From: an uncultured Oscillospiraceae bacterium
GTDB lineage: Bacteria; Bacillota; Clostridia; Oscillospirales; Oscillospiraceae
Direction: 5' to 3'
NCBI GenBank assembly: GCA_934589155.1
Contig: CAKTNP010000023.1
Location: 1 to 31,258 of the forward strand
DNA length: 31,258 nt
Shown: in pieces, positions 7,994-13,518 of the stretch
Numbering within the stretch: the stretch's first letter is position 1
How the letters are laid out: every line of letters starts with the position of its first letter
Made by a program: the position numbers and the translations under genes
The notes under the pieces: model-generated
The model's input: the letters and a program-made list of their open reading frames with translations, nothing else
What the model was told of the DNA's origin: nothing
The model's database searches: none

Positions 7994-8752
7994 ATGTATC
8001 AGGTCTTTCTTGTGGATGATGAGGCTCTCATTGTGGAAGGTCTAAAAAAGGTCATAGATTGGGAAAAATACGGCTGCACCGTCTGCGGCACCGCCACGGA
8101 CGGAAAAAGCGGCCTGGCAGAGATCCGGCGGCTGAAGCCGGACATTCTCTTTACCGACATCTGCATGCCGGAAATGGATGGCCTGACCATGATCGCCGCT
8201 CTGAAAAGCGAATTTCCGGGGCTGCAAATCTCCATTCTGACGGGCTTTCATGATTTTTCCTATGCCCAACAGGCCATCCGCTTGGGAGTCACCCGGCTTT
8301 TGACCAAACCCAGCCGTATGGACGAGATCCAGGAGGCCATTGAGGCCATGATCGCTGCTCTTCGGGCCGTGGAGCAGCAGCAGTCTCCCCTGCCGGAGGA
8401 CGACGGAGGCACCCAAGAGGGCGTTTCCGGCAGCTTCGTGGTGCGCCAGGCCCTGAACTACATGGACGAGAACTACGCCGAAAAGCTGACCCTCCAGGAC
8501 GTGGCGGAGCACTGCTACGTGTCCCAGTGGCACCTGAGCAAGCTCCTGAATAAGCACACGGGTAAGAGCTTTTATGATCTGCTCAACGCCGTTCGGATCC
8601 GGGAGGCCAAGCACCTGCTGAAGGATCCCAGTCTCCGGGTCTCCGATGTCAGCGAGCAGGTGGGCTATACGGATCCCGGCCATTTCTGTCGGATCTTCAA
8701 AAAAATTGCGGGCGTCAGCGCCAATGAGTACCGCAACAGCCTGGACAGTTAA
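7994..8752 (+). CDS. YesN-type response regulator with AraC DNA-binding domain
   Basis: 252 residues. The N-terminal receiver domain (1-120) has the acidic pair Asp8/Asp9, phosphoacceptor Asp55 (FTDICMPEMDG), Thr83 and Lys105. The C-terminal AraC/XylS domain (about 148-250) has two helix-turn-helix units, LTLQDVAEHCYVSQWHLSKLL and VSDVSEQVGYTDPGHFCRIFKK. Start ATG 7994 has GGGAGG at 7978-7983, a spacing of 10. It is the expected partner of the kinase at 4514 and probably activates genes for uptake of the ligand, possibly the binding protein between them. The order kinase, binding protein, regulator, each with its own promoter, is unusual but consistent with one sensory unit. Confidence 0.93.
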   Translation: MYQVFLVDDEALIVEGLKKVIDWEKYGCTVCGTATDGKSGLAEIRRLKPDILFTDICMPEMDGLTMIAALKSEFPGLQISILTGFHDFSYAQQAIRLGVTRLLTKPSRMDEIQEAIEAMIAALRAVEQQQSPLPEDDGGTQEGVSGSFVVRQALNYMDENYAEKLTLQDVAEHCYVSQWHLSKLLNKHTGKSFYDLLNAVRIREAKHLLKDPSLRVSDVSEQVGYTDPGHFCRIFKKIAGVSANEYRNSLDS

Positions 8753-8796
8753 GCGGCGCTTCATGAGATCTTAACTCAGATTTAACCTTCGTTTTC

Positions 8797-8826
8797 TTGC
8801 GTATCTCCGGCCCTCCATGGTATAAT
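8797..8826 (+). promoter_or_regulatory. Promoter of the small transporter gene
   Basis: TTGCGT (8797-8802), an 18-base spacer, and TATAAT (8821-8826) preceded by TGG, an extended -10. It lies 45 bases ahead of the gene at 8871. Confidence 0.65.
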
Positions 8827-8870
8827 ACTCTTATTATCGCAATCCTTAGGGATTCGGATCGGAGTTTCCT

Positions 8871-9344
8871 ATGCTGACCAAATATCTTTCCGTATTTTTC
8901 CTGTCCATGGTGCCCATTGTGGAGCTGCGGGGGGCCGTTCCCGTCGCCCTGGCCAAGGGTCTGCCCCTGATCCCCAGCTACATTGTGTGCATCATCGGCA
9001 ATATGCTGCCCGTTCCCCTGATCTATTTCTTCGCCCGGAAGGTCCTGATCTGGGGTTCCGACAAAAAATACATCGGCAAACTTTTCGGCTGGCTCCTGCA
9101 CAAGGGTGAGCGGGGCGGCCAAAAGCTCACGGCCAAGGCGGGCCGGGGCGGTCTGTTCGTGGCCCTGCTGCTGTTCGTGGGCATTCCCCTGCCGGGCACC
9201 GGTGCCTGGACCGGCACTCTGGCCGCCAGCCTACTGGACATGGGCTGGAAACCCACGGTGGCCGCCGTATGCCTGGGCGTCATGCTGGCGGGCGTGATCA
9301 TGGCCCTGGCCAGTATGGGCGTCATCTCCGTCATCGGTTTATGA
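8871..9344 (+). CDS. Small multi-drug export family membrane protein
   Basis: 157 residues, very hydrophobic, with about four membrane segments (near 5-28, 38-57, 95-117 and 128-155). The order of features, VPIVELRGAVPVALA near the N-terminus and LFVGIPLPGTGAWTG in the middle, is characteristic of the family Pfam calls Sm_multidrug_ex (COG2426). The family name rests on little functional evidence; the fold is that of a small DedA-like transporter, so drug export is not assured. Start ATG 8871 has GGAG six bases upstream. It has its own promoter and terminator and so stands alone. Confidence 0.85.
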   Translation: MLTKYLSVFFLSMVPIVELRGAVPVALAKGLPLIPSYIVCIIGNMLPVPLIYFFARKVLIWGSDKKYIGKLFGWLLHKGERGGQKLTAKAGRGGLFVALLLFVGIPLPGTGAWTGTLAASLLDMGWKPTVAAVCLGVMLAGVIMALASMGVISVIGL

Positions 9345-9351
9345 TAAGATC

Positions 9352-9385
9352 TCCCGCAGAGGACCTGGTTCTCTGCGGGGTTTTT
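9352..9385 (+). terminator. Terminator after the small transporter gene
   Basis: Stem CCCGCAGAG (9353-9361) with CTCTGCGGG (9371-9379), a 9-base loop that can pair partly, and TTTTT at 9381-9385. Confidence 0.85.
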
Positions 9386-9449
9386 GCGCCCATCCCGGCT
9401 TTTTGGCAAAAAAAGACCAAAAATATTTCCCGCCGCCTCCGGAAGGATA

Positions 9450-9478
9450 TTGTGCTCCCCGGCGGCGGGTGCTATAAT
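9450..9478 (+). promoter_or_regulatory. Promoter ahead of a 33-residue reading frame
   Basis: TTGTGC (9450-9455), a 17-base spacer and TATAAT (9473-9478). A transcript from here would carry the short frame at 9586 after a leader of about 100 bases. Confidence 0.55.
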
Positions 9479-9585
9479 GACAATACAGCATGGCCGCCGG
9501 GACCGGCTTTTTTCGGCCTCCATTGTTAGTTTTGTCTAACCGCCAAGGCCGTCGTGCGGATCCTGCCTGTCAGAAGGGACCCTCC

Positions 9586-9687
9586 ATGGATCTCAAAACT
9601 TGCCGCAAAGACTGCCTGCTGGGCGTTCTCTGTGCTCTTTTGCCGCTGACCGGCGGCATCATTTACGCGGCCTCCACCGCGGTCTGA
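9586..9687 (+). CDS. Possible 33-residue membrane peptide
   Basis: A short frame beginning ATG 9586 with GAAGGG at 9573-9578, a spacing of 7, and a promoter about 110 bases upstream. The peptide has a charged N-terminus (MDLKTCRKDC) followed by one hydrophobic stretch (LLGVLCALLPLTGGIIYAA), as in a single-span membrane peptide or an uncleaved signal anchor. GC content falls sharply just after its stop, so it could be the intact start of a longer gene cut off when the accessory DNA arrived. No family is recognised. Moderate support only. Confidence 0.45.
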   Translation: MDLKTCRKDCLLGVLCALLPLTGGIIYAASTAV

Positions 9688-9765
9688 TATACGCCTGCTA
9701 TTTACTGGCTATAACTATAATTTGTGATTCGCAGAATTTGTATGTTCAGATGAGGTGATGTTGAA

Positions 9766-10023
9766 ATGAAAAAGAGCGCATATGACTATATTTGCAGCCA
9801 CCCGGGGGCAAGCGTTCACGATATTGCGTCTGCAATAGATACACCGGAAATCGAAGTCTTGGATATTGTAAATACTCTTACAAAGAAAGAGTTTATCGCC
9901 TTAAGTCAAATCGTTCCACTTGGTCCAGAGAATCCTGATAGCTGCCGATACTCTGCAACTGGTAAACGATATTCCGGTGACTACATTCAAGTTTGTAGGG
10001 ATTACATGAAAATAAGTATTTAA
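9766..10023 (+). CDS. Small winged-helix DNA-binding protein
   Basis: 85 residues. The first 50 form a likely winged-helix domain: SAYDYICSHPGASVHDIASA gives helix 1 and the start of a helix-turn-helix, PEIEVLDIVNTLTKKEFI the recognition helix, and the following strands the wing. It probably acts as a small transcriptional regulator. Start ATG 9766 has an excellent site, GAGGTGA at 9752-9758, 7 bases upstream; TATAAT at 9716-9721 may be its -10. The gene is clearly AT-richer than its neighbours, with more ATA and AAA codons, which suggests transfer. Its neighbours, a broken relic and a duplicated tRNA end, fit a mobile-element remnant. Confidence 0.7.
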   Translation: MKKSAYDYICSHPGASVHDIASAIDTPEIEVLDIVNTLTKKEFIALSQIVPLGPENPDSCRYSATGKRYSGDYIQVCRDYMKISI

Positions 10024-10402
10024 GCGTTGTAACGAAGTCCCTGTCTTCAGAAAGTGCTCATTATGAATGCGTTGCCATTGACCGCAGGTCGGTGTTCTAA
10101 GAGTTTGGGAAAAGTTCCAACGAGCATTTTGCGTAAACTCATCCAAGCTTACACGGCTCGCCACTAGCAAGAAGCCGATTTTCGCCCTCCCTAAAAAAAG
10201 AAATTGCTCCAACCGCCATCCCTCATAACTGTGTGCCGCATCGCAGTGCTGTGACTCCCCTTGCAAGATTTCCCGCAAGCTTCTCATGGATAGGAAATAG
10301 AAAATGCTGCAACCTGCGGCCGCCAATATAGGGCAAAAAATTCCGTATTGTCAATTGCAAATTTGTCTCTCAACTCCGTGTATACATTCTAGCAAGTATC
10401 AT
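10024..10402. other. AT-richer stretch without a recognised gene
   Basis: No frame here has a convincing start, ribosome site and protein-like sequence. A 141-codon frame on the - strand (9901-10326) overlaps the winged-helix gene and is Cys/Trp/Arg-rich without domain character. Composition matches the accessory island, so decayed mobile-element sequence is the best guess. Confidence 0.5.
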
Positions 10403-10420
10403 AGAGGAAGGATGATGTCC

Positions 10421-10610
10421 ATGGCGATCATATTGCATCTTTTCTCGGCGCGGGACATGGGGGATGAATGGGCGGGAAAAACAAATCAACCAATCTGACT
10501 TTCCGGGTGAAGCCATTGTGCGTGTTGCTCGTTGTTTGCTTCCGCATGTTCTGGCTGACCTTGAAAGCGAAACCATGCCGGGAACGGTGAACGACCAGAC
10601 CACAGCATGA
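10421..10610 (+). pseudogene. Frameshifted relic of a small mobile-element gene
   Basis: Two overlapping frames join into one protein-like sequence. The first, from ATG 10421 (GAGGAAGG at 10404-10411), reads MAIILHLFSARDMGDEWAGK and ends TNQPI with a TGA at 10496-10498. The second, open in another frame, continues DFPGEAIVRVARCLLPHVLADLESE to a TGA at 10608-10610. Removing one T at about 10496 would fuse them as NQPIDFPGEAIV. From memory, small proteins with a DFPxEAIxRxARCLLP block followed by an FESEEG segment are common in conjugative elements of gut Firmicutes; here the sequence diverges after ESE. A frameshifted, truncated relic is inferred. A programmed frameshift is less likely, since no slippery run is present. 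Confidence 0.5.
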
Positions 10611-10615
10611 CAAAT

Positions 10616-10650
10616 GCCGGGTGCCATCCCTACTCGGGGCAGCACCCGGC
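10616..10650. repeat. Hairpin after the relic gene
   Basis: GCCGGGTGC (10616-10624) pairs with GCACCCGGC (10642-10650) around a 17-base loop that itself holds ATCCC and CGGGG. There is no T-run after it. It could be an attenuator or terminator remnant of the accessory island. Confidence 0.5.
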
Positions 10651-10656
10651 TTGATA

Positions 10657-10780
10657 TATTATCCGTTTCTGCTTCCTGGGCTTAGAGATCGGTTTAATTT
10701 GCCGACCATCGCCAAAAAACATACCCGCTAGAAACAGTATATCCGAACCCATCCTTTATCGGGACCAGATTCGGATAATA
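10657..10780. repeat. Imperfect 15-bp inverted repeat beside the tRNA scar
   Basis: TATTATCCGTTTCTG at 10657-10671 is repeated inverted at 10766-10780 (reverse complement TATTATCCGAATCTG), with two mismatches. The second arm ends 6 bases before the left copy of the tRNA 3' end. Possible integrase arm sites or remnant ends; no function shown. Confidence 0.4.
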
Positions 10781-10786
10781 CTGATT

Positions 10787-10807
10787 TGGTGCCGCTGACG
10801 GGGGTCG
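10787..10807 (-). repeat. Duplicated 3' end of tRNA-Leu (candidate att site)
   Basis: 21 bases exactly repeat 10960-10980, running from the T-loop through the acceptor 3' strand to the CCA of the tRNA-Leu gene. Flanking bases differ on both sides. This is the segment that tyrosine integrases use as an attachment core in tRNA genes. Confidence 0.8.
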
Positions 10808-10907
10808 TTTGCTTTTGCGCCTGCGGCGCAAAGAGCGGTTCGGCCGGTGCCTGCACCGGCCGCCGGCTGTCCACCGGGCAGCCGGATTGAGCCGTTCGAC
10901 CCCCGTC
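10797..10907. repeat. Nested hairpin element between the tRNA-end copies
   Basis: An outer 11-bp stem (10797-10807 with 10897-10907) encloses three hairpins: TTTGCGCC-TGC-GGCGCAAA (10814-10832), CGGCCGGTGC-CT-GCACCGGCCG (10841-10862) and CCGGCTG with CAGCCGG (10863-10885). All stems are perfect. It has no plausible reading frame. It could be a structured RNA, a recombination substrate or a miniature mobile element. Confidence 0.7.
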
Positions 10908-10919
10908 TATCTGACAATA

Positions 10920-10962
10920 CCAGGAACGTCGGCACCCCCATAGGGGGTGCCGACTTTCCTGG
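10920..10962. repeat. 43-base long hairpin reaching into the tRNA CCA end
   Basis: Arms 10920-10939 and 10943-10962 pair at 19 of 20 positions around an ATA loop; the single mismatch is 10927 with 10955. The right end covers the TGG complement of the encoded CCA of tRNA-Leu. No T-run follows on the - strand, so a simple terminator is not indicated. Confidence 0.8.
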
Positions 10963-11046
10963 TGCCGCTGACGGGGGTCGAACCCGTACGCCTGTTAGGG
11001 CGAGGGATTTTAAGTCCCTTGTGTCTGCCGATTCCACCACAGCGGC
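10960..11046 (-). tRNA. tRNA-Leu (UAA), CCA encoded
   Basis: On the - strand the sequence folds as a class II tRNA. The acceptor stem is GCCGCTG with CAGCGGC, discriminator A, then CCA. The D arm begins TGGTGGAATCGGCAGACAC. The anticodon stem AGGGA/TCCCT holds loop CTTAAAA with anticodon TAA, and a long variable arm (CGCCCTAACAGGCG) precedes the T arm GGGTTCGACCCCC. It is 87 bases with CCA. The 3' end is repeated at 10787-10807, so the gene has probably served as an integration site. Confidence 0.97.
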
Positions 11047-11054
11047 TTATGGAA

Positions 11055-11110
11055 GCCGGGCCTGGGCCCGGCGTTTCTGCTATTTTACCACGGCTTTCTC
11101 CCGCCGTCAA
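11055..11110 (-). promoter_or_regulatory. Promoter and leader hairpin of tRNA-Leu
   Basis: On the - strand TTGACG (11105-11110), 17 bases, TAAAAT (11082-11087). Between it and the mature 5' end is the palindrome GCCGGGCC-TG-GGCCCGGC (11055-11072), which would form a hairpin in the 5' leader. Confidence 0.75.
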
Positions 11111-11171
11111 GGAAAAGGACTTCCCGGAAAAATCAAGATAGATTTGTGTCCATTTTCTGGGGAAAAGCGTA

Positions 11172-11200
11172 TTGTTTTTCCCTATAAGGGGTGATATGAT
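11172..11200 (+). promoter_or_regulatory. Promoter of the nagB operon
   Basis: TTGTTT (11172-11177), 17 bases, TATGAT (11195-11200). Transcription would begin near 11207, leaving a leader of about 140 bases before nagB. Confidence 0.75.
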
Positions 11201-11207
11201 ACAGGTG

Positions 11208-11279
11208 TGCGGGGAGACGGCAATTTCGGACAAAGGGCGGCAAAAAGCCCCAATGACCGCCATTGCGGATCTCCCCGCA
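11208..11279 (+). ncRNA. Structured 5' leader of nagB (riboswitch or attenuator candidate)
   Basis: A perfect 10-bp closing stem (TGCGGGGAGA 11208-11217 with TCTCCCCGCA 11270-11279) and an inner stem GCAAT/ATTGC (11220-11224 with 11262-11266) enclose a centre where GGGC (11235-11238) can pair with GCCC (11247-11250), or GGCGG (11236-11240) with CCGCC (11257-11261), two exclusive foldings. It begins right at the predicted transcript start. It does not match a riboswitch class recalled in detail, and it is not a glmS ribozyme as far as can be judged. Confidence 0.45.
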
Positions 11280-11296
11280 GAAGGATATTGTAATCA

Positions 11297-11315
11297 TACC
11301 GTACAATGTGCGGTA
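11297..11315 (+). promoter_or_regulatory. 19-bp dyad in the nagB leader (candidate operator)
   Basis: TACCGTACA-A-TGTGCGGTA: 9-base half-sites around a central A, with a single G-T type deviation. It lies 30 bases before nagB. A repressor site or small hairpin is possible. Confidence 0.45.
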
Positions 11316-11345
11316 CGAAATCAGAAAAGGATGGGTGTTAGAATC

Positions 11346-12071
11346 ATGCAGATCATTCGTTGTGAAAACTATAAAGAGGCCAGCTTAAAGGCTGCCAGCA
11401 TCATTGCCTCTCAGGTCATCGTAAAGCCCGACTGCATTCTGGGTCTGGCTACCGGCTCCACTCCCCTGGGGACCTATGCCAACCTGGCAAAGTGGTGCGA
11501 CGAGGGCCTGGTGGACTTCTCCCGTGTGACCTCCTTCAACCTGGACGAGTACATGGGCCTGAGCCCCGAGCATGACCAGAGCTACCACTACTTCATGAAG
11601 CACAACCTCTTTGACAAGATCAACATCGACCAGACCCGGACCTTCGTTCCCGACGGACTGGCCAAGGATCCCGCCACCGTAGGCGCCGCCTATGACGCCC
11701 ACATCGCTGCCGAGGGCGGCATCGACCTGCAGCTGCTGGGCATCGGCCGCAACGGCCACATCGGCTTCAACGAGCCTGCCTCCGAATTCGTGAAGGCCAC
11801 CCATCTTGTAACCCTGAAGGAGAACACCCGCCAGGCCAATGCCCGGTTCTTCGCCTCCATCGACGAGGTCCCCACCCAGGCCATCACCATGGGCATGCTG
11901 TCCATCATGCAGGCCCGGAAGGTCCTGCTCATGGCCTGCGGCCACGACAAAATGGAGATCCTGAAGGCCGCCGTGGAAGGCCCTGTGACCCCCGAGGTCC
12001 CCGCCTCCATCCTGCAGCTGCATAAGGACCTGGTGGTGGTGTACTGCGAGAGGGGGCAGGACGAGGAATGA
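11346..12071 (+). CDS. nagB: Glucosamine-6-phosphate deaminase
   Basis: 241 residues, the usual length for NagB. It converts glucosamine 6-phosphate to fructose 6-phosphate and ammonia in the cytoplasm. Visible family motifs are the phosphate-binding GLATGSTP (33-40), the catalytic SFNLDEY (Asp67/Glu68) and GIGRNGHIGFNEP (132-144). Start ATG 11346 begins the standard MQIIRC sequence; its ribosome site is weak (GGATGGG about 10 bases upstream), and ATG 11331 is in frame as an alternative, so translation may be controlled. It is first gene of an operon: the stop overlaps the next start in ATGA. With the mutase and phosphorylase that follow, it points to amino-sugar disaccharide breakdown. The deacetylase NagA is not in the window. 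Confidence 0.95.
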   Translation: MQIIRCENYKEASLKAASIIASQVIVKPDCILGLATGSTPLGTYANLAKWCDEGLVDFSRVTSFNLDEYMGLSPEHDQSYHYFMKHNLFDKINIDQTRTFVPDGLAKDPATVGAAYDAHIAAEGGIDLQLLGIGRNGHIGFNEPASEFVKATHLVTLKENTRQANARFFASIDEVPTQAITMGMLSIMQARKVLLMACGHDKMEILKAAVEGPVTPEVPASILQLHKDLVVVYCERGQDEE

Positions 12072-13483
12072 TCCAATTCGGCACCGGCGGTTGGCGGGCT
12101 GAGATCGGCAAGGACTTCCATCGGGACAACGTCCGCCGCATCGGCCAGGCCATGGCCAACCGAATCATTTCCGAAGGCGTGAACGGCACCCCCGTGGTCA
12201 TCGGCTACGACCGCCGCTTCCTGTCCGACTCCGCCGCCCAGTGGCTGGCAGAGGTCCTGGCCGCCAACGGCATTCCCGTGTACTTCATGCACCGCAGTTC
12301 CCCCACGCCTCTGGTCATGCACACCGTCATGAAAATGGGCCTGGACTACGGCATGGAGGTCACCGCCTCCCACAACCCCCCCACCTACAACGGCATTAAG
12401 ATCATCGTGAAGGAGGGCCGGGACGCTCCTGTGGAGACCACCCAGGCCCTGGAGGCCGAGATCGCCAGGCTGCGGGAGGAGGACATCCATGTCATGTCCT
12501 TCGACGCCGCCGTGGCCGCCGGCACCATCACCTGGCTGGAGAATCCCTTCAACCGGTTCCTGGACGACATTCTGGGGGTCCTGGACAACGAGGCCATCCG
12601 CAAGAAGGGTCCCCGGATCCTCTTCGATACCATGCACGGCTCCTCCACCTATCCCCTGATGGTGATCTTCTACACCGACCGCTGCACCCTGGACCTGATG
12701 AACAGCAACAAGGACGCCTACTTCGGCGGCATGATGCCCGCTCCCACGGAGGGTACCCTCCAGGAGCTCCAGCGCCGGGTGGTTGCCGGCGGCTATGACC
12801 TGGGCATCGGCATCGACGGCGACGGCGACCGGCTGGGCGTCATTGACAGAGACGGCACCTATATCGACGCCAACAGCATTCTGGTGCTGCTGTACTACTA
12901 CCTCCATGAGTACAAGGGCTGGAAGGGCCCCGTGGTCCGGAACCTGTCCACCACCCATATGCTGGACAGGGTGGCCGAGGCCCTGGGCGAGAAGTGCTAT
13001 GAGGTCCCCGTGGGCTTCAAGTACATCTCCTCCAAGATCGACGAGGTGGACGCCGTCCTGGGCGGCGAGTCCTCCGGCGGCCTCACCGTCCGGGGACACA
13101 TCCACGGCAAGGATTCCGTCTACGCCTCCTCCCTGTTTGTGGAGATGCTCTGCGTCACCGGCAAGTCCGCCGGGGAGCTGCTGTCCGAGCTCCAGGAAAA
13201 GTACGGCAAGAGCGTTATGGAGTCCGACAACCTGGCCTTCCCCGCCGAGGACAAGCCCCGGATCCTCAAGACCGTTATGGAGGACAAGATCGTCCCCGAT
13301 TTCGGCGCCGAGGTGGACCATGTGGGCTATATGGACGGCTGCAAGGTCTATTTCAAGGACGGCTCCTTTGTGAGCTGCCGTTTCTCCGGCACGGAGCCTC
13401 TGCTGCGGATCTTCGCCGAAGCCTCCGACAGCGCCACCGCCCGGAAGTACATCGACATCTGGCGGACTTCCCTGGGTATGTAA
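12068..13483 (+). CDS. Phosphohexomutase (alpha-D-phosphohexomutase family)
   Basis: 471 residues. It interconverts hexose 1- and 6-phosphates. All four family sites are present: the phosphoserine loop TASHNPPTYNGIK with Ser101, the metal-binding DGDGDR (250-255), the sugar-binding GGESSGG (332-338) and the phosphate-binding RFSGTEPLLR (438-447). The GESSGG sugar loop is shared by phosphoglucomutases and amino-sugar mutases, so the substrate cannot be fixed from sequence alone. Its ATG overlaps the nagB stop by 4 bases (translational coupling), and a chitobiose-type phosphorylase follows. The likely role is turning GlcNAc 1-phosphate released by that enzyme into GlcNAc 6-phosphate. A general phosphoglucomutase is the alternative. 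Confidence 0.9.
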   Translation: MIQFGTGGWRAEIGKDFHRDNVRRIGQAMANRIISEGVNGTPVVIGYDRRFLSDSAAQWLAEVLAANGIPVYFMHRSSPTPLVMHTVMKMGLDYGMEVTASHNPPTYNGIKIIVKEGRDAPVETTQALEAEIARLREEDIHVMSFDAAVAAGTITWLENPFNRFLDDILGVLDNEAIRKKGPRILFDTMHGSSTYPLMVIFYTDRCTLDLMNSNKDAYFGGMMPAPTEGTLQELQRRVVAGGYDLGIGIDGDGDRLGVIDRDGTYIDANSILVLLYYYLHEYKGWKGPVVRNLSTTHMLDRVAEALGEKCYEVPVGFKYISSKIDEVDAVLGGESSGGLTVRGHIHGKDSVYASSLFVEMLCVTGKSAGELLSELQEKYGKSVMESDNLAFPAEDKPRILKTVMEDKIVPDFGAEVDHVGYMDGCKVYFKDGSFVSCRFSGTEPLLRIFAEASDSATARKYIDIWRTSLGM

Positions 13484-13518
13484 CCGAAAATTTCATTCGA
13501 TTATAAGGAGCATAATAT

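Noticed and set aside
9901..10326. 141-codon - strand frame in the accessory island
   Set aside because: Overlaps the end of the winged-helix gene, lacks a ribosome site and shows no recognisable family. Decayed sequence is more likely.
10756..11263. Frames reading through the tRNA-Leu gene on both strands
   Set aside because: They include the tRNA and hairpin sequences, so the translations are meaningless.
11208..11279. glmS ribozyme or another named riboswitch class before nagB
   Set aside because: The glmS core and other class consensus sequences recalled do not fit; only a structured leader is claimed.
11690..13321. 543-codon frame on the - strand opposite nagB and the mutase
   Set aside because: Antisense shadow of two well-supported genes; low-complexity translation.
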